From the NCBI RefSeq assembly GCF_900142605.1, contig NZ_FRBL01000004.1:62001-126000 (forward strand): a stretch of DNA of 64,000 nt, in the 5' to 3' direction. The position numbers and the translations under genes are program-made. The notes under the pieces were generated by a model, which had not been told where the DNA came from, ran no database searches, and worked only from the letters and a program-made list of their open reading frames with translations. Origin of the DNA: Chitinophaga jiangningensis. GTDB lineage: Bacteria; Bacteroidota; Bacteroidia; Chitinophagales; Chitinophagaceae. This document shows positions 42,773-53,245 of the stretch, in pieces. Each line of letters starts with the position of its first letter. Positions within the stretch are counted from its first letter, which is position 1.

Positions 42773-45442
42773 TTAATTACGTTTGGTAGAGTCGACCGGC
42801 CAGGTGGGGACGCCACGGAGCATTTTGTCGAGGTTGTCGGCGAGCTCCTTGATGTCAGGGCGCGCAGCGACAGCTTTTTTCTCCCATTCGATGGCTTTAT
42901 CTTTTTCGCCGAGTTTGTACATGAGATTGGCGTAAGTATCGATTGCTTCTGCTGAGTTATCTTTCTCTTTCACGTTATACGCACTTACATCTTTAGCAAA
43001 CCGGAGTAAAGAGGTATCCGAAATATTTTCAAAAATTTTCCAAGTCATATTATTAATATGATATTCACTATGCTCCTTGGCTACCTCAAAATACTTACGG
43101 TAATACTTACCGAAGTCGTTCCAGTCTTTACTGTTGAAGTTCTGCATCATTGCCGCACCCCAGATATATTCCTGACCTGATGGACCATAAACTTGTGTAA
43201 CTTCTGATTCAATCTTTTCCCAGTCTACATCCCCTTTCGAAGCTAACATAGGCTTAATGAACCTATTGGTGATGACCTTCTTCCGCCATCTCTGATATGC
43301 CTGTTCGCCTATTGCCTGAGCGGAGCCTGTACTATCACGGAGCAATACGGAGTAACCCGGATCATCAGGAGAAGCAGCCACATATGTCAGTAAAGACACA
43401 TTATCATAATTTAACTGGTTGTTTACCTTCTTAAGGAAAACAGAGGTTAGATACCTGGTATTACTTGTATCTTTTTTCTTCATCGAAAGTAGGATCATCC
43501 TCCGTATTAACGCGGAATCGCCTGTCCCTCCCCGAATTGATTTTAAATATTGTGCGTATTTATCGTCAGTATCAGCTTCGTTTATTAATCTAAAAGCTGT
43601 CAATAATCTCCTCTCAACTGGTTGATTAATATTTACACCTGACAAAACAGTATTAATTGCTCTTAAAGTGTCAAACGGAATTTTAAGCACCATTCTGTCA
43701 TAAGAAATAAATCCATTCTCCTCCGTTTCCACATCGAATGGTTGGGTATAAATGGCGGCACTTAAACCCTGTTTTTCTAAAACAGCAATTGAGTCTATCA
43801 TTTGTCGGTATATAGCTCTGAACTCGGCCGGCTTCTTAGTATCATATCCCCAGGTTTGTAAATCATTCCAGGTATGATATGGCACAGACACCGTAATCCC
43901 TCCAAACTCACCCACCGCCTGCACCTTTCCAAAATCGTCCTTTAATGGGCGGGGAAATGGATAGGAATGAATATCAGCAATATCACTAGCCACCCACGGT
44001 GTCTTAATATCATTTCTCAAACGATTATTTACATAGAGTAACTGACCAGAGTGGCCATTCACCAACCTGGTAGGATCTTCCTCCTTAACCAGTTTCGTCA
44101 TTCGCTCCTGGTCAAATGCTCCCCAACCCTCGTTAAACACCACCCAGGATATAATAGATGGGTGATTTTGTAGTTGCTGTAAGGTAACTTTTAGCTCCTT
44201 TTCAAACTCAGCTTTAGCACCCTCAGGCAGGCCATGCGGCGGATTCACAAAGTCCTGCCATACCAACATACCCAATTTATCTGCATAATAATACCACAAC
44301 TGTGGTTCCACTTTAATATGCTTCCTTATCGTATTGAATCCCATAGCCTTGATCGTAGCAATATCAAATTCCAAGGCATGCGATGAAGGAGCCGCATACA
44401 GACCATCCGGCCAAAATCCCTGGTCAAGTACTCCCAGGTTAAAAATCGTTTTATTATTTAACTGAATTCTTTGATGCCCTTCACGGTCCTTTGCCACACT
44501 AATTTTACGCATACCAAAATAGCTGCCAACCTCATCAAGTACCCTGCTTCCATCTATCAGCTGTACTTTAACATCATACAAAAAGGGATCTTCAGGGGAC
44601 CATAATCTTGGTTTAATTAAGGGTATCTTAATACCTGAATTAACATTGCCAGTTCCATCAGCGATTGCACGACCATTTGCTAATACCGTCACTTTAACTT
44701 TTCCTTTTTGTAAATTGTTTCCCGCAGTGCTGGACACAAAGATTACAGAAGAATTATCAATATCTGGCGTCACCTTAATATTTTCAATTCTGGTAACAGG
44801 CACTTTTTCTAACCACACCGTCTGCCAAATACCAGATGTCGGTGTATAATAAATGTTACCTGGATTTAACACCTGCTTCCCATGAGGATTTATACCTTTA
44901 TCGGTAGGATCCACCACAGCTACAACTACACTATCAATTCCTTTACCGTGGAGATAATCGGTTATATCAAACGAAAATGCATCATATCCGCCTGTATGTT
45001 TTCCAACCGACTTACCATTTACGAAAACTTCTGTTTGCCAATCAACTGCACCAAAATTGAGTATAAACCTACTATTCTTTGATAAAGAAGGTGATTTAAT
45101 CTCTTTAAAATACCATAATGTTTGAGTTGGCAACAATGGTTTCTGAACACCTGATAATTTTGACTCGATTGGATATGGAACCTTAATTGCATCTTTGAAA
45201 CCTAAATACTCAAATTTATTGATATCTGTAATCTGATATTTCCAGTCTCCATTCAGATTAATCCAGTTAGTTCTTACCAAATTAGGCCTGGGGTATTCTC
45301 CCCACTCATCCATCACACCCACTGCATATGGAGTGGTAATCATTCTTGCATTTGCGATTCGATGTTCTAAATCTGTGGCCTGTCCAAACACTGTAATGGT
45401 GCAATGACAAGCATACAAGAGAACAAGAGTTTTCTTAAACAT
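42773..45442 (-). CDS. Glycoside hydrolase family 2 (beta-glycosidase) with C-terminal extension
   Basis: Exported GH2 enzyme of 889 residues (signal peptide ending ITVFGQ). It has an N-terminal sugar-binding beta-sandwich (about 55-215, with FVNGKSVGKHTGGYDAFSFD), an immunoglobulin-like domain (about 215-315), and a TIM barrel (about 320-600). The acid/base Glu438 lies in VVFNEGW and the nucleophile Glu512 in VGEFGG. A ~290-residue helical C-terminal extension follows, ending in a TPR-like segment (YANLMYKLGEKDKAIEWEKK). The polymer attacked is unknown. It is third in the susC-susD-GH2 operon. The last ~190 bp are 62% GC in a 60-bp sample, whereas the body is about 23% in another sample. Confidence 0.88.
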   Translation of the reverse strand: MFKKTLVLLYACHCTITVFGQATDLEHRIANARMITTPYAVGVMDEWGEYPRPNLVRTNWINLNGDWKYQITDINKFEYLGFKDAIKVPYPIESKLSGVQKPLLPTQTLWYFKEIKSPSLSKNSRFILNFGAVDWQTEVFVNGKSVGKHTGGYDAFSFDITDYLHGKGIDSVVVAVVDPTDKGINPHGKQVLNPGNIYYTPTSGIWQTVWLEKVPVTRIENIKVTPDIDNSSVIFVSSTAGNNLQKGKVKVTVLANGRAIADGTGNVNSGIKIPLIKPRLWSPEDPFLYDVKVQLIDGSRVLDEVGSYFGMRKISVAKDREGHQRIQLNNKTIFNLGVLDQGFWPDGLYAAPSSHALEFDIATIKAMGFNTIRKHIKVEPQLWYYYADKLGMLVWQDFVNPPHGLPEGAKAEFEKELKVTLQQLQNHPSIISWVVFNEGWGAFDQERMTKLVKEEDPTRLVNGHSGQLLYVNNRLRNDIKTPWVASDIADIHSYPFPRPLKDDFGKVQAVGEFGGITVSVPYHTWNDLQTWGYDTKKPAEFRAIYRQMIDSIAVLEKQGLSAAIYTQPFDVETEENGFISYDRMVLKIPFDTLRAINTVLSGVNINQPVERRLLTAFRLINEADTDDKYAQYLKSIRGGTGDSALIRRMILLSMKKKDTSNTRYLTSVFLKKVNNQLNYDNVSLLTYVAASPDDPGYSVLLRDSTGSAQAIGEQAYQRWRKKVITNRFIKPMLASKGDVDWEKIESEVTQVYGPSGQEYIWGAAMMQNFNSKDWNDFGKYYRKYFEVAKEHSEYHINNMTWKIFENISDTSLLRFAKDVSAYNVKEKDNSAEAIDTYANLMYKLGEKDKAIEWEKKAVAARPDIKELADNLDKMLRGVPTWPVDSTKRN

Positions 45443-45473
45443 TTGCTTATGAAATTAAAATTGGTTTAAATAG

Positions 45474-46892
45474 TTAGTAGCCTGGATTTTGTTGGAGGTT
45501 TGGATTTGCTTGCAACTCGGAAGCAGAAAAAGGAAATAAGGAATAGCTTGATTTCCACGTTGTACCCTTTTCTGCACATACAGCAGGCATAACTTTATCA
45601 ATTTTCTGGAATCTTTTCAAATCTATAAACCGATTACCAAATTCAGTGAACATCTCCACTTGTCGTTCGTGCAAGATAGTATCCAAAAGCTTATTTGCGT
45701 CTACACCTACAATTTTGGGTAACCATGCACGTGTCCTAACTAGATTAATATCATCAGTCGCGAGACTAAGTTTGTTAGCACGGGCTCTCGCCTCCGCCCT
45801 ATTTAAATAGATATCTGCCAATCTGAGCATAGTCAGTGCTTCTGTAGGAGTACCAGTCGCAGTCGCAACTTTATATTTGTACGGATAATTGTAGGTTCGT
45901 GACGTTCCTACCCATATTTGCTTCCTCCTATCATTCTTCTCAAATGCCGCTATCTGTCTGCCACTAAGAAAAAACGGAAATGATTCGCTAGCACCAGTGG
46001 ATGGCAATATAAACTTATTTCCTTCCTCAGTAGCTGCATTTGAAGACACAACCTGCAATTGCCAAATCGCTTCTTTACTAGTCACTAGAAACACAGAACT
46101 TAACGAGTCTAATGAAAACAACTGAGAATTAGCTATCACACGACTGGCTTCATCTTCAGCCTGCCCCCAATCCTGCAGTAATAAGAAAATTTTTGTCAAT
46201 AATGCGGAAGCCGCATAGGTAGTAGGCCTATATCTAAAATTAGATCCTTTTATTAGACTGGCGTCTAAAAAATTAATACTCAATAAATCTTTTGCCAGTT
46301 TTAAATCATCTACGAGATATTTGAGAACTTCACCACTTGACGTCCGCTTTGCCACGGAATTTATAGTATAGTCAATTCCATCTATCCAGGCAACATCACC
46401 ATATAAATTAACTAAGTAATAATAGCATAGTGCCCTCGTAAATAGCATCTCTCCCATCAACTGTTTAGATACTGCAGTTGATATACTATTCGGACTACTT
46501 AACCCTTGAATAATTGAATTACATTTGTAAATTGTGGTATACATTGTATTCCAAAAATTTCCACCTGTACCATTAGTTTGTCCTGACAACGCATTATTAT
46601 AATAATCCTGATATACTCGCGAAACATTTGGACCTGAAAATAAAGTCAACTCATCCGAATACAAACTTGCACATGCATTTAGAGCCCTAATATCACCTGC
46701 AGTACCAAATCCAGCGGTGGACATACTTACATAAATTCCGGTTACAGCAGAAATAACTACAGGGTCATAGTAAAATAAGTTATCACCATTAGTTCTTGTT
46801 ACTGGAGGAGATACTTTTACCAATTTCTCACAGGACAAGGCACAGCAAACCAAGCTGATCAAAATCAATTGAATAAGATACTTCATCTTCAA
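45474..46892 (-). CDS. SusD/RagB-family nutrient-binding lipoprotein (module 3)
   Basis: SusD homologue of 472 residues (CCALSC, Cys21). It carries the RALCYYYLVNLYGDVAW segment, LRLADIYLNRAEARARAN, and LDTILHERQVEMFTEFGNRF near the C-terminus, all typical of the family. AT-rich coding sequence, unlike the SusD genes at 12-20 kb. It pairs with the SusC 18 bp upstream and precedes the GH2 gene. Confidence 0.93.
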   Translation of the reverse strand: MKMKYLIQLILISLVCCALSCEKLVKVSPPVTRTNGDNLFYYDPVVISAVTGIYVSMSTAGFGTAGDIRALNACASLYSDELTLFSGPNVSRVYQDYYNNALSGQTNGTGGNFWNTMYTTIYKCNSIIQGLSSPNSISTAVSKQLMGEMLFTRALCYYYLVNLYGDVAWIDGIDYTINSVAKRTSSGEVLKYLVDDLKLAKDLLSINFLDASLIKGSNFRYRPTTYAASALLTKIFLLLQDWGQAEDEASRVIANSQLFSLDSLSSVFLVTSKEAIWQLQVVSSNAATEEGNKFILPSTGASESFPFFLSGRQIAAFEKNDRRKQIWVGTSRTYNYPYKYKVATATGTPTEALTMLRLADIYLNRAEARARANKLSLATDDINLVRTRAWLPKIVGVDANKLLDTILHERQVEMFTEFGNRFIDLKRFQKIDKVMPAVCAEKGTTWKSSYSLFPFSASELQANPNLQQNPGY

Positions 46893-46910
46893 TTAAATTT
46901 ATTAATAGAG

Positions 46911-49900
46911 TTAAAATGAAAGATTAACACCACCTACAATTGTAAACAACGATGGCATCGAGAGTCCACCATTGCCTAGATCCGGATCTAAACCTTTGAA
47001 TCCACTCCAAGTCCATATATTCTGGGCCTGTACATATACTCTGGCTTGCTTGATATTAATTCTATTTATTAATTCCGTAGGCAGAGAATAAGAAATATTT
47101 ACATTTTTTAACCTTAGAAAAGACGCATCAGTATAAACTAAATCCGAGTTTGTTGCTGCTAAAATCTGCGTTAATAATTGGCCAGAGCTGGCAACTTTTT
47201 GCACATCGGTTATATCTCCTTTTTTCTGCCAACGGTCCATTATCATCTGTAAAACATTCGACATACTTCCAGGTAAGGCCCCTCCACCTACTCTCGCCTG
47301 ATCCATCTTTACTTGTTCGGTGTACTGGAAGAAAAAGTCCAATTGAAAACCTTTTAGATTCAAAGTATTTTGAATTCCCCCCATAAGAGTTGGAGCAATA
47401 TTCTGGTAGATCTCATCATCTATATTTGTTTTAGGAGCTGAAGTTCTTGTACCATCAGCTGCATAAAATTCGTACAATCCTGTTTCAGTATTTACACCAG
47501 CGTATCTAAAAAGCTTGGCCACAGTAATTGGTTCACCAATTTTATACTTATTAGCGTAACTTGAGGATTTTAAATTATCAAACTTAATGAGCTTATTTCT
47601 TGGTATTGTAATATTAATACTCGATACCCATGAAAAATCTTTCTTCCTAATATTATTCGTACTTAGGGTCGCCTCAAAAGCTGTATTCTGTATCAAACCA
47701 GGGAAGTTCTTGAGAATAGAGGTTGCTCCGGTGGTAGAAGGCAAAACATATTGTACTATTTGATTTCCTGACCTATTCTTTATGTATCCCAAATTCGCCA
47801 TAATTCTATTCTTTAACATGGAAACCTCCAGTCCGACATCAAATTTTTTAGTTTCCTCCCATTGCAAGTATGGATTAGGAAGCCCACTTGTTGATATTGA
47901 TATTATACCCTGATAGGGATTAGGTGCAGATTGCACATTGTAAAGGTTATAAAATGTATAGTCACCAATTTGGTCGTTACCTGTAAGTCCATAGGAAGAT
48001 CGAAGTTTAAGATAATTAATTAGATTACCGGCGCTTTTAAACCAATTCTCCTGCGAGATTATCCACGCCCCACCTATACTCCAAAAATTATGGAATCTAT
48101 TTTCAACACCAAACCTGGAACTACCATCCCTTCGGAAAGCTAAATTGATAATATACTTTTCTAAAAAATTATAGTTTAAACGCGAGAACAAGGCATTGTA
48201 CTTATATTCAATTATATCATTAATCCCTACAACAATCGGATTAGACGCTTGCTTGATATCAAAAATGCTCAAATCCGATGCAAAGTTACTAGCACTCAAA
48301 CCTAGGCCCTTTCTATTTTCTTGCTGAATACTCATTCCAACTAAGAAATCTAATTTTCCATGACCTAAATCCTTTACATAAGAGACTTGTGGCTCTATTA
48401 CCCAGTTATTAATATTGAAAGTGCCTTTATTTGCAGAAGAATTTTGAGTGGCTCTTCTTTCTGGAGCAAAAGATGACTTGCTTGTGAAACTATAATCATC
48501 AGTTTGAATATTATTATAACCTAGCAAAGTTTTAAACTGCACCCCATTTAGTAAACTATAATTTAAGTTCAATGAAGTGCCAAGATTTCCGGTTCGGTTG
48601 GCATATCCTGAGTATTCATACGATAATGGATTAGTCCAAGAACTATTTCCATTAATGTCGGGAGCCCAATTAAGTGAACCATCGCTATTATATAAAGCCG
48701 GTGCATTAGGGGATAATCTATAAGCAATAGTTGTGGGGTCTAGATTGGGCATTTTATTTACGTCATATAAATATCTAACAATGAATTCCATTTTTAATCT
48801 ATTATTGGGGCTGTTCGCACTTAAATTAGCATTCATGGCTCCTCTACGATCATGATCAAATCCGTAAGCAGATGGAAACATAGTTCCTCGGGAAGAATAT
48901 GTTCCAGAAATGCGATAATAAATATTATTTCCACCACCTGTCACAGCCGCCTCAATGTTCGAAAATGGAATACTTTTTCCTAATAATTCTTTTTGCCAAT
49001 CCGTGTACCGTACCGTATCCCATAGCATCAGATCAGCTGCATATGTTGGTGAATTGGGCTGTGCACTTGGAGTTAAACCGAAATTTGCAAATGCTTCCTT
49101 CCTAATTGTAATATACTCTGGAGTATTTAAGAGGTCTGCAAATTTAATAAGTTTAGAAAAACCAGAATTGGCATTAATATCTATCGACATTTTTCCGCCT
49201 CTCCCTTTCTTTGTTGTTATTAGAATAGCACCATTAGCAGCCCTGCTACCATAAATTGCGGTTGCGTCAGCGTCTTTTAGTATATCTATCCTTTCAATAT
49301 CTGATGGATTAATAAAGCTCATTGGACTTCCATTAGTTCCTTGTGTAGTTAAGGTACCAGAAGCTCCCAAAAAGCCACCTTGGTTATTAGTCATTAGCTG
49401 AGAGGTATAAGGAACTCCATCAATTACATATAATGGATCATTACCAATTGTTGGAGCGAGACTTGTACTACCTTGAATTGTTACTTTTACACCAGCATTA
49501 TTCATTCCAGTGCTGGGTGAAATAACTACTCCTGGCACCCTACCTTGCAAGGCTAGTAATGGATTTGTTACTGGTTGCACCGCAATATCCGCAGCCTTAA
49601 CTGTCCCTATATTTGAGGTACTAAAACGGCGAGTAGTAGCTCCATACGCTAAAACTACTGCCTCATCAAGTTGGTTGTCAGATTGCTCCATCAAAACCAC
49701 CATCATACGACTTGTTGGTACATTTAAAATTTGCTGTTTAAATCCAACATAACTGAATACCAATATTGCGGAAGATTTAATATGCTTAAAATAAAAATTC
49801 CCTTGATTATCTGTTACAGTACCTGCTTTGGTACCACGTATACCTATACTAACTCCTGCTAATAAATTCCCGTTTATGTCCTGTACCCTTCCTTTTAAAA

Positions 49901-50039
49901 AGTCAACAGGCAAAGAATCATATGTAGTTTGATTTCTATATGTACTTGTGTGCGTCCTAACAGTAGCAGTAGCACTAGCACCCAATACCAGGGAGGTCAC
50001 AAAAGTATACAGAAGGAAAACACTGTAAATATTTTTCAT
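46911..50039 (-). CDS. SusC/RagA TonB-linked outer-membrane transporter (module 3)
   Basis: Transporter of 1042 residues. It has a signal peptide (ending LGASATA), a CarboxypepD_reg domain (about 48-120, KGRVQDINGNLLAGVSIGI), and a plug with LLALQGRVPGVVISP, PLYVIDGVPYTS and IERIDILKDADATAIYGSRA. The barrel ends in IVGGVNLSF. It imports the glycan handled by the adjoining SusD and GH2. The gene is AT-rich and divergent from the peptide/LanKC genes; a 7-bp hairpin (50097-50103 with 50110-50116) lies in its leader region. Confidence 0.95.
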   Translation of the reverse strand: MKNIYSVFLLYTFVTSLVLGASATATVRTHTSTYRNQTTYDSLPVDFLKGRVQDINGNLLAGVSIGIRGTKAGTVTDNQGNFYFKHIKSSAILVFSYVGFKQQILNVPTSRMMVVLMEQSDNQLDEAVVLAYGATTRRFSTSNIGTVKAADIAVQPVTNPLLALQGRVPGVVISPSTGMNNAGVKVTIQGSTSLAPTIGNDPLYVIDGVPYTSQLMTNNQGGFLGASGTLTTQGTNGSPMSFINPSDIERIDILKDADATAIYGSRAANGAILITTKKGRGGKMSIDINANSGFSKLIKFADLLNTPEYITIRKEAFANFGLTPSAQPNSPTYAADLMLWDTVRYTDWQKELLGKSIPFSNIEAAVTGGGNNIYYRISGTYSSRGTMFPSAYGFDHDRRGAMNANLSANSPNNRLKMEFIVRYLYDVNKMPNLDPTTIAYRLSPNAPALYNSDGSLNWAPDINGNSSWTNPLSYEYSGYANRTGNLGTSLNLNYSLLNGVQFKTLLGYNNIQTDDYSFTSKSSFAPERRATQNSSANKGTFNINNWVIEPQVSYVKDLGHGKLDFLVGMSIQQENRKGLGLSASNFASDLSIFDIKQASNPIVVGINDIIEYKYNALFSRLNYNFLEKYIINLAFRRDGSSRFGVENRFHNFWSIGGAWIISQENWFKSAGNLINYLKLRSSYGLTGNDQIGDYTFYNLYNVQSAPNPYQGIISISTSGLPNPYLQWEETKKFDVGLEVSMLKNRIMANLGYIKNRSGNQIVQYVLPSTTGATSILKNFPGLIQNTAFEATLSTNNIRKKDFSWVSSINITIPRNKLIKFDNLKSSSYANKYKIGEPITVAKLFRYAGVNTETGLYEFYAADGTRTSAPKTNIDDEIYQNIAPTLMGGIQNTLNLKGFQLDFFFQYTEQVKMDQARVGGGALPGSMSNVLQMIMDRWQKKGDITDVQKVASSGQLLTQILAATNSDLVYTDASFLRLKNVNISYSLPTELINRINIKQARVYVQAQNIWTWSGFKGLDPDLGNGGLSMPSLFTIVGGVNLSF

Positions 50040-50306
50040 ATATATAGTCTTTGCTAGGGGATAAGATAAATTGAATCAATTGGTATACAATTAAAACTAT
50101 CCTTAAAGGAGGATAGAGGTCGAAATTGCAAAACAGTACTGAGAAATTAACTAATGAATAACAAAGTTTAAGGCTGAGTTTGAATGTATATTTAATAGCA
50201 GTGTGATGGATTAATTTTAGGATAGATAAACACTTTTAATGGCTTGGATAGTATTCATTCAAACTTAAAAAAACAGCAACCCGAACAAAATAAAAACTGC
50301 CATATA

Positions 50307-50546
50307 ATGAAAAAAGCTAAAATAATTCTTTTAATTACTGGCCTACTTGTAACTGTCTCTGTAGCTATCGCTAATAAGGCAAGAGGAATAAGCACTTTCT
50401 ATGCTCCCACAATCCATGGAGGACCGTGCTATATTACCACCTATTTATTCCTCACAACTACTGACTATACACTTGGCGACGCTTATGAAATTGCTAGGCA
50501 AGAAACAATAGATTCATGTGCTGAATTTTGTGTAGGGTATGAGTAA
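50307..50546 (+). CDS. Exported small Cys peptide 1 (paired with LanKC-like gene)
   Basis: Peptide of 79 residues. It starts MKKAKIILLITGLL, with a hydrophobic core and an AxA-type site (SVAIA before NK, about residue 22), so it looks Sec-exported. The mature part has three Cys (GPC near residue 41, SCAEFC at the end) and many Thr/Tyr. It shares the leader pattern M-x-K-A-K-I-hydrophobic-G-L...A-x-A with peptides at 53461, 57018 and 60233. The start is ATG 50307; an upstream in-frame ATG at 50244 adds a non-signal-like stretch. LanKC follows 53 bp later with no terminator between. From memory the family resembles DUF6520-type small proteins. It could be a modified-peptide precursor or simply a disulfide protein. 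Confidence 0.75.
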   Translation: MKKAKIILLITGLLVTVSVAIANKARGISTFYAPTIHGGPCYITTYLFLTTTDYTLGDAYEIARQETIDSCAEFCVGYE

Positions 50547-50599
50547 CGGGGAAATATATAAAATTTAAGACATTAAGTTTTCGATAAAAATGGACAAGG

Positions 50600-53245
50600 A
50601 TGAACCAACAACAAAGTTATATTCTATCGGGCGGGAACATTGATAATAAATATGATAAAATTGAACTTCTACCTTCAAATGAATGTAAACAATTCATTAA
50701 GGCAAATAATATTCCCATTGAAATAGAATTCCCATATTTAACTATTGGCAGTCGTAAACATGAAAAAGGATGGATCATCGAATTGTCCGCAACTATTTTT
50801 AAAATCGATGAAATCCTTCCTAGGATTATAGAATACCTAACGATTAACAATATTTCTTTTCAGCTCCCGATAAATAAGGAATTTTATGTTAAAATATTAT
50901 TCGGACATTTCGGACCGGATATACAAAACAGATTAATACTTATTTTTCCCAAATCGGAAATTGACGCAAAAATAATAGTAAAAAAGCTTATTCAATACAC
51001 ATCTAACAACGTTCATCCTATTATCCAAGGGAGTTATCATTTACTTCAAGGAATTCATGTAAGGTACGACTACACGAATTGCATTACGATTAATAGTGTC
51101 GAAGGTAAAAAACAAAGAGTTGCAATTCTCACAAATGGAAGTTATATCCCAAATCCATTGAACCCAATATACAAGCACCCCAAAAATATACAATGGATAT
51201 TTGAAGATATTAGGTCGCTTAAAAACCCGAAGTTATCCTCTGTAGTGGGTAATAAGACTGTAAAAACTAGCTTAATTAGAATTGATTCTAAAGGAACAGT
51301 TCACAAAGGAATTTTCTTTCCAAAATGGTATCAACCACTTAAGTGCGTAATTAAAACCGGAAAAAAAAATGAGTTATTAAACGAAAGAGGAATTGACGCG
51401 GCAGATAATATTACTTGGCAATACAAAATACACTCTGAACTTAAACACTCTGAAGTTACAGCATTACCATATGACCTAGTAAAAGAAGAAAATGAAATGG
51501 CCATAGTAATGCAATACATAAAAGGAAATAACTTAGGTAATCTACTATTTAACATATACAGTATAGGAGGGTGGAGAGCATTGAAAGACGAACAAAAAAA
51601 TAAAGTTATTCAAATATCTCTCCATTTCTTGGAATTAATCAAGAAAATACATGATAAGGGAATAATTCATCGAGATGTAAATCCCTCAAACTTAATCTAT
51701 ACTCCAGACAAGAAACTAAAGATATTGGATTTTGGATTAAGTTACCAAATACAAAGTGACAACAAAAATCCAATATTTCAAGGCTTTACAATTGGCTATT
51801 CTGATATTTATCGAAAAGACAGCGACAATTATATACCAGACACTCAAGAGGATATATTTTCTATTGGTGCTGTTCTATCATTTATCTTTACAGGATCAAA
51901 TCCTGCGTTTCTTGACTTTGAAAATAGTGAAAACTTGTTTATACAACTTAAATCTTTGATCGGAAGTGAGGAGATAGCAGAATTAATTTGTAAATGTCTC
52001 AATTCAGACAGAACCCGTAGACCGATTCTGGAAGAAATACTCTCATATATTAAGAATATATATGGTAAGTTACTTAATGATACCATACCATTCACAATTT
52101 CCGGAATAAATATGTTTAAAGATTCAGTAACCTTTGGTTCGAAGGCTATATGTAGCAAGTTATACACAGACGCGAACAACTATTGGATCTATCCTACTGC
52201 AGATGATTCGAGAGAGAGGCATCACGATGAACGATTAAGTGTAGAACCAGGATTTTACACTGGGATAAGCGGCACCATTCATACTCTCCTAGCTATGAAT
52301 TCATTAAGACCAGAGATTAAGAATGGTGAATTTGAAAATACTATCCTAAATAAAAACATCGGTTTTATTATAAACTTTTACAATACAAATGTAAACGGGC
52401 CAGTCGGTTTAATGACAGGAAGGTATGGCATTGGGCTGATAATTGCAAAATGCATTAACAGAGGCATTCTAACAGTAAACGAAAATATGATTAATAACAC
52501 AATTAAGTTATTAAATACGAAACCCCTAATCCTCAATTTATGGGAAGGTATCAGCGGAAAAGGACTCTTCATCCTTAAGAGCTATAATGAACTTCAAATC
52601 CACAACTATAAGGAACTGTTGAGTGAAGTTAATGATATCTTGCTAACATCTCAGCAAGCCAACGGATTGTGGACAAAAAATCATAATAACAAGTCTTATT
52701 CAGCGATCAATTTAGCGTCTGGGAATTCCGGTATCCTATTGTATCTTCTATTATATAAGGTGGATACCAAAGACTCAAGTATGGATGACTGTATACATAA
52801 GTCACTCAATGGAATAATACAGAACATGTATAATGATAATAATCACTCATTCTTATTTGGAACCGCTGGAGTTGCTTATATTTTTATAAAAGCCTATGAA
52901 GTTTTTCAATTGAAAAAATACAAAATATTTGCGGAAAAACTAATTAATAAGATTAATATTAACCGTATACGAGAAAATTTCACCTTTGCTACAGGATTAC
53001 CAGGTATAGGGTACGTTCTTTTAGAGGCAGCAAAAGTTCTGAATAACGACAACTATAAAGAAAAAGCATTTATAATCGCATCCTATCTCAATAACTATAA
53101 GCTTCTCAAAAACCATCAGATTATAACTTGGAATAGTGATGTAAGCAGATCATTGTCTCCTGGATTATTCCATGGCAGCTGTGGTATACTATTATTTTTA
53201 CATCGTTGTTTTACTTACAAGGAAATTAATGACCCGCTATTTTAG
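50600..53245 (+). CDS. Class III lanthionine-synthetase-like protein (LanKC-like), atypical lyase
   Basis: Cytoplasmic three-domain protein of 881 residues. The N-terminal OspF-lyase-like domain (1 to ~190) has GWIIELSAT (57-65) and GIHVRYD. The Ser/Thr kinase domain (~225-490) has Lys252 (CVIK), HRDVNPSN with Asp359, and DFG (377-379). The LanC-like alpha toroid (~530-870) has SGISGT-type repeats, FLFGTAGVAY, ATGLPGIGY and SPGLFHGSCGI. Class III enzymes phosphorylate, eliminate and cyclise Ser/Thr/Cys peptides. Here the lyase K-x-H and later Lys are I59, E61 and Q88, in register with the recalled VenL residues 51, 53 and 80. Cyclase zinc ligands are absent (L752, A797, T798), as is usual for class III. 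Kinase activity is likely, elimination doubtful. It follows peptide 1 and is AT-rich. Confidence 0.85.
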   Translation: MNQQQSYILSGGNIDNKYDKIELLPSNECKQFIKANNIPIEIEFPYLTIGSRKHEKGWIIELSATIFKIDEILPRIIEYLTINNISFQLPINKEFYVKILFGHFGPDIQNRLILIFPKSEIDAKIIVKKLIQYTSNNVHPIIQGSYHLLQGIHVRYDYTNCITINSVEGKKQRVAILTNGSYIPNPLNPIYKHPKNIQWIFEDIRSLKNPKLSSVVGNKTVKTSLIRIDSKGTVHKGIFFPKWYQPLKCVIKTGKKNELLNERGIDAADNITWQYKIHSELKHSEVTALPYDLVKEENEMAIVMQYIKGNNLGNLLFNIYSIGGWRALKDEQKNKVIQISLHFLELIKKIHDKGIIHRDVNPSNLIYTPDKKLKILDFGLSYQIQSDNKNPIFQGFTIGYSDIYRKDSDNYIPDTQEDIFSIGAVLSFIFTGSNPAFLDFENSENLFIQLKSLIGSEEIAELICKCLNSDRTRRPILEEILSYIKNIYGKLLNDTIPFTISGINMFKDSVTFGSKAICSKLYTDANNYWIYPTADDSRERHHDERLSVEPGFYTGISGTIHTLLAMNSLRPEIKNGEFENTILNKNIGFIINFYNTNVNGPVGLMTGRYGIGLIIAKCINRGILTVNENMINNTIKLLNTKPLILNLWEGISGKGLFILKSYNELQIHNYKELLSEVNDILLTSQQANGLWTKNHNNKSYSAINLASGNSGILLYLLLYKVDTKDSSMDDCIHKSLNGIIQNMYNDNNHSFLFGTAGVAYIFIKAYEVFQLKKYKIFAEKLINKININRIRENFTFATGLPGIGYVLLEAAKVLNNDNYKEKAFIIASYLNNYKLLKNHQIITWNSDVSRSLSPGLFHGSCGILLFLHRCFTYKEINDPLF

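Noticed and set aside
42611..42955. 114-residue plus-strand frame
   Set aside because: It starts at a TTG, spans an RNA-type hairpin and runs antisense through the 3' end of the GH2 gene. No protein family character.
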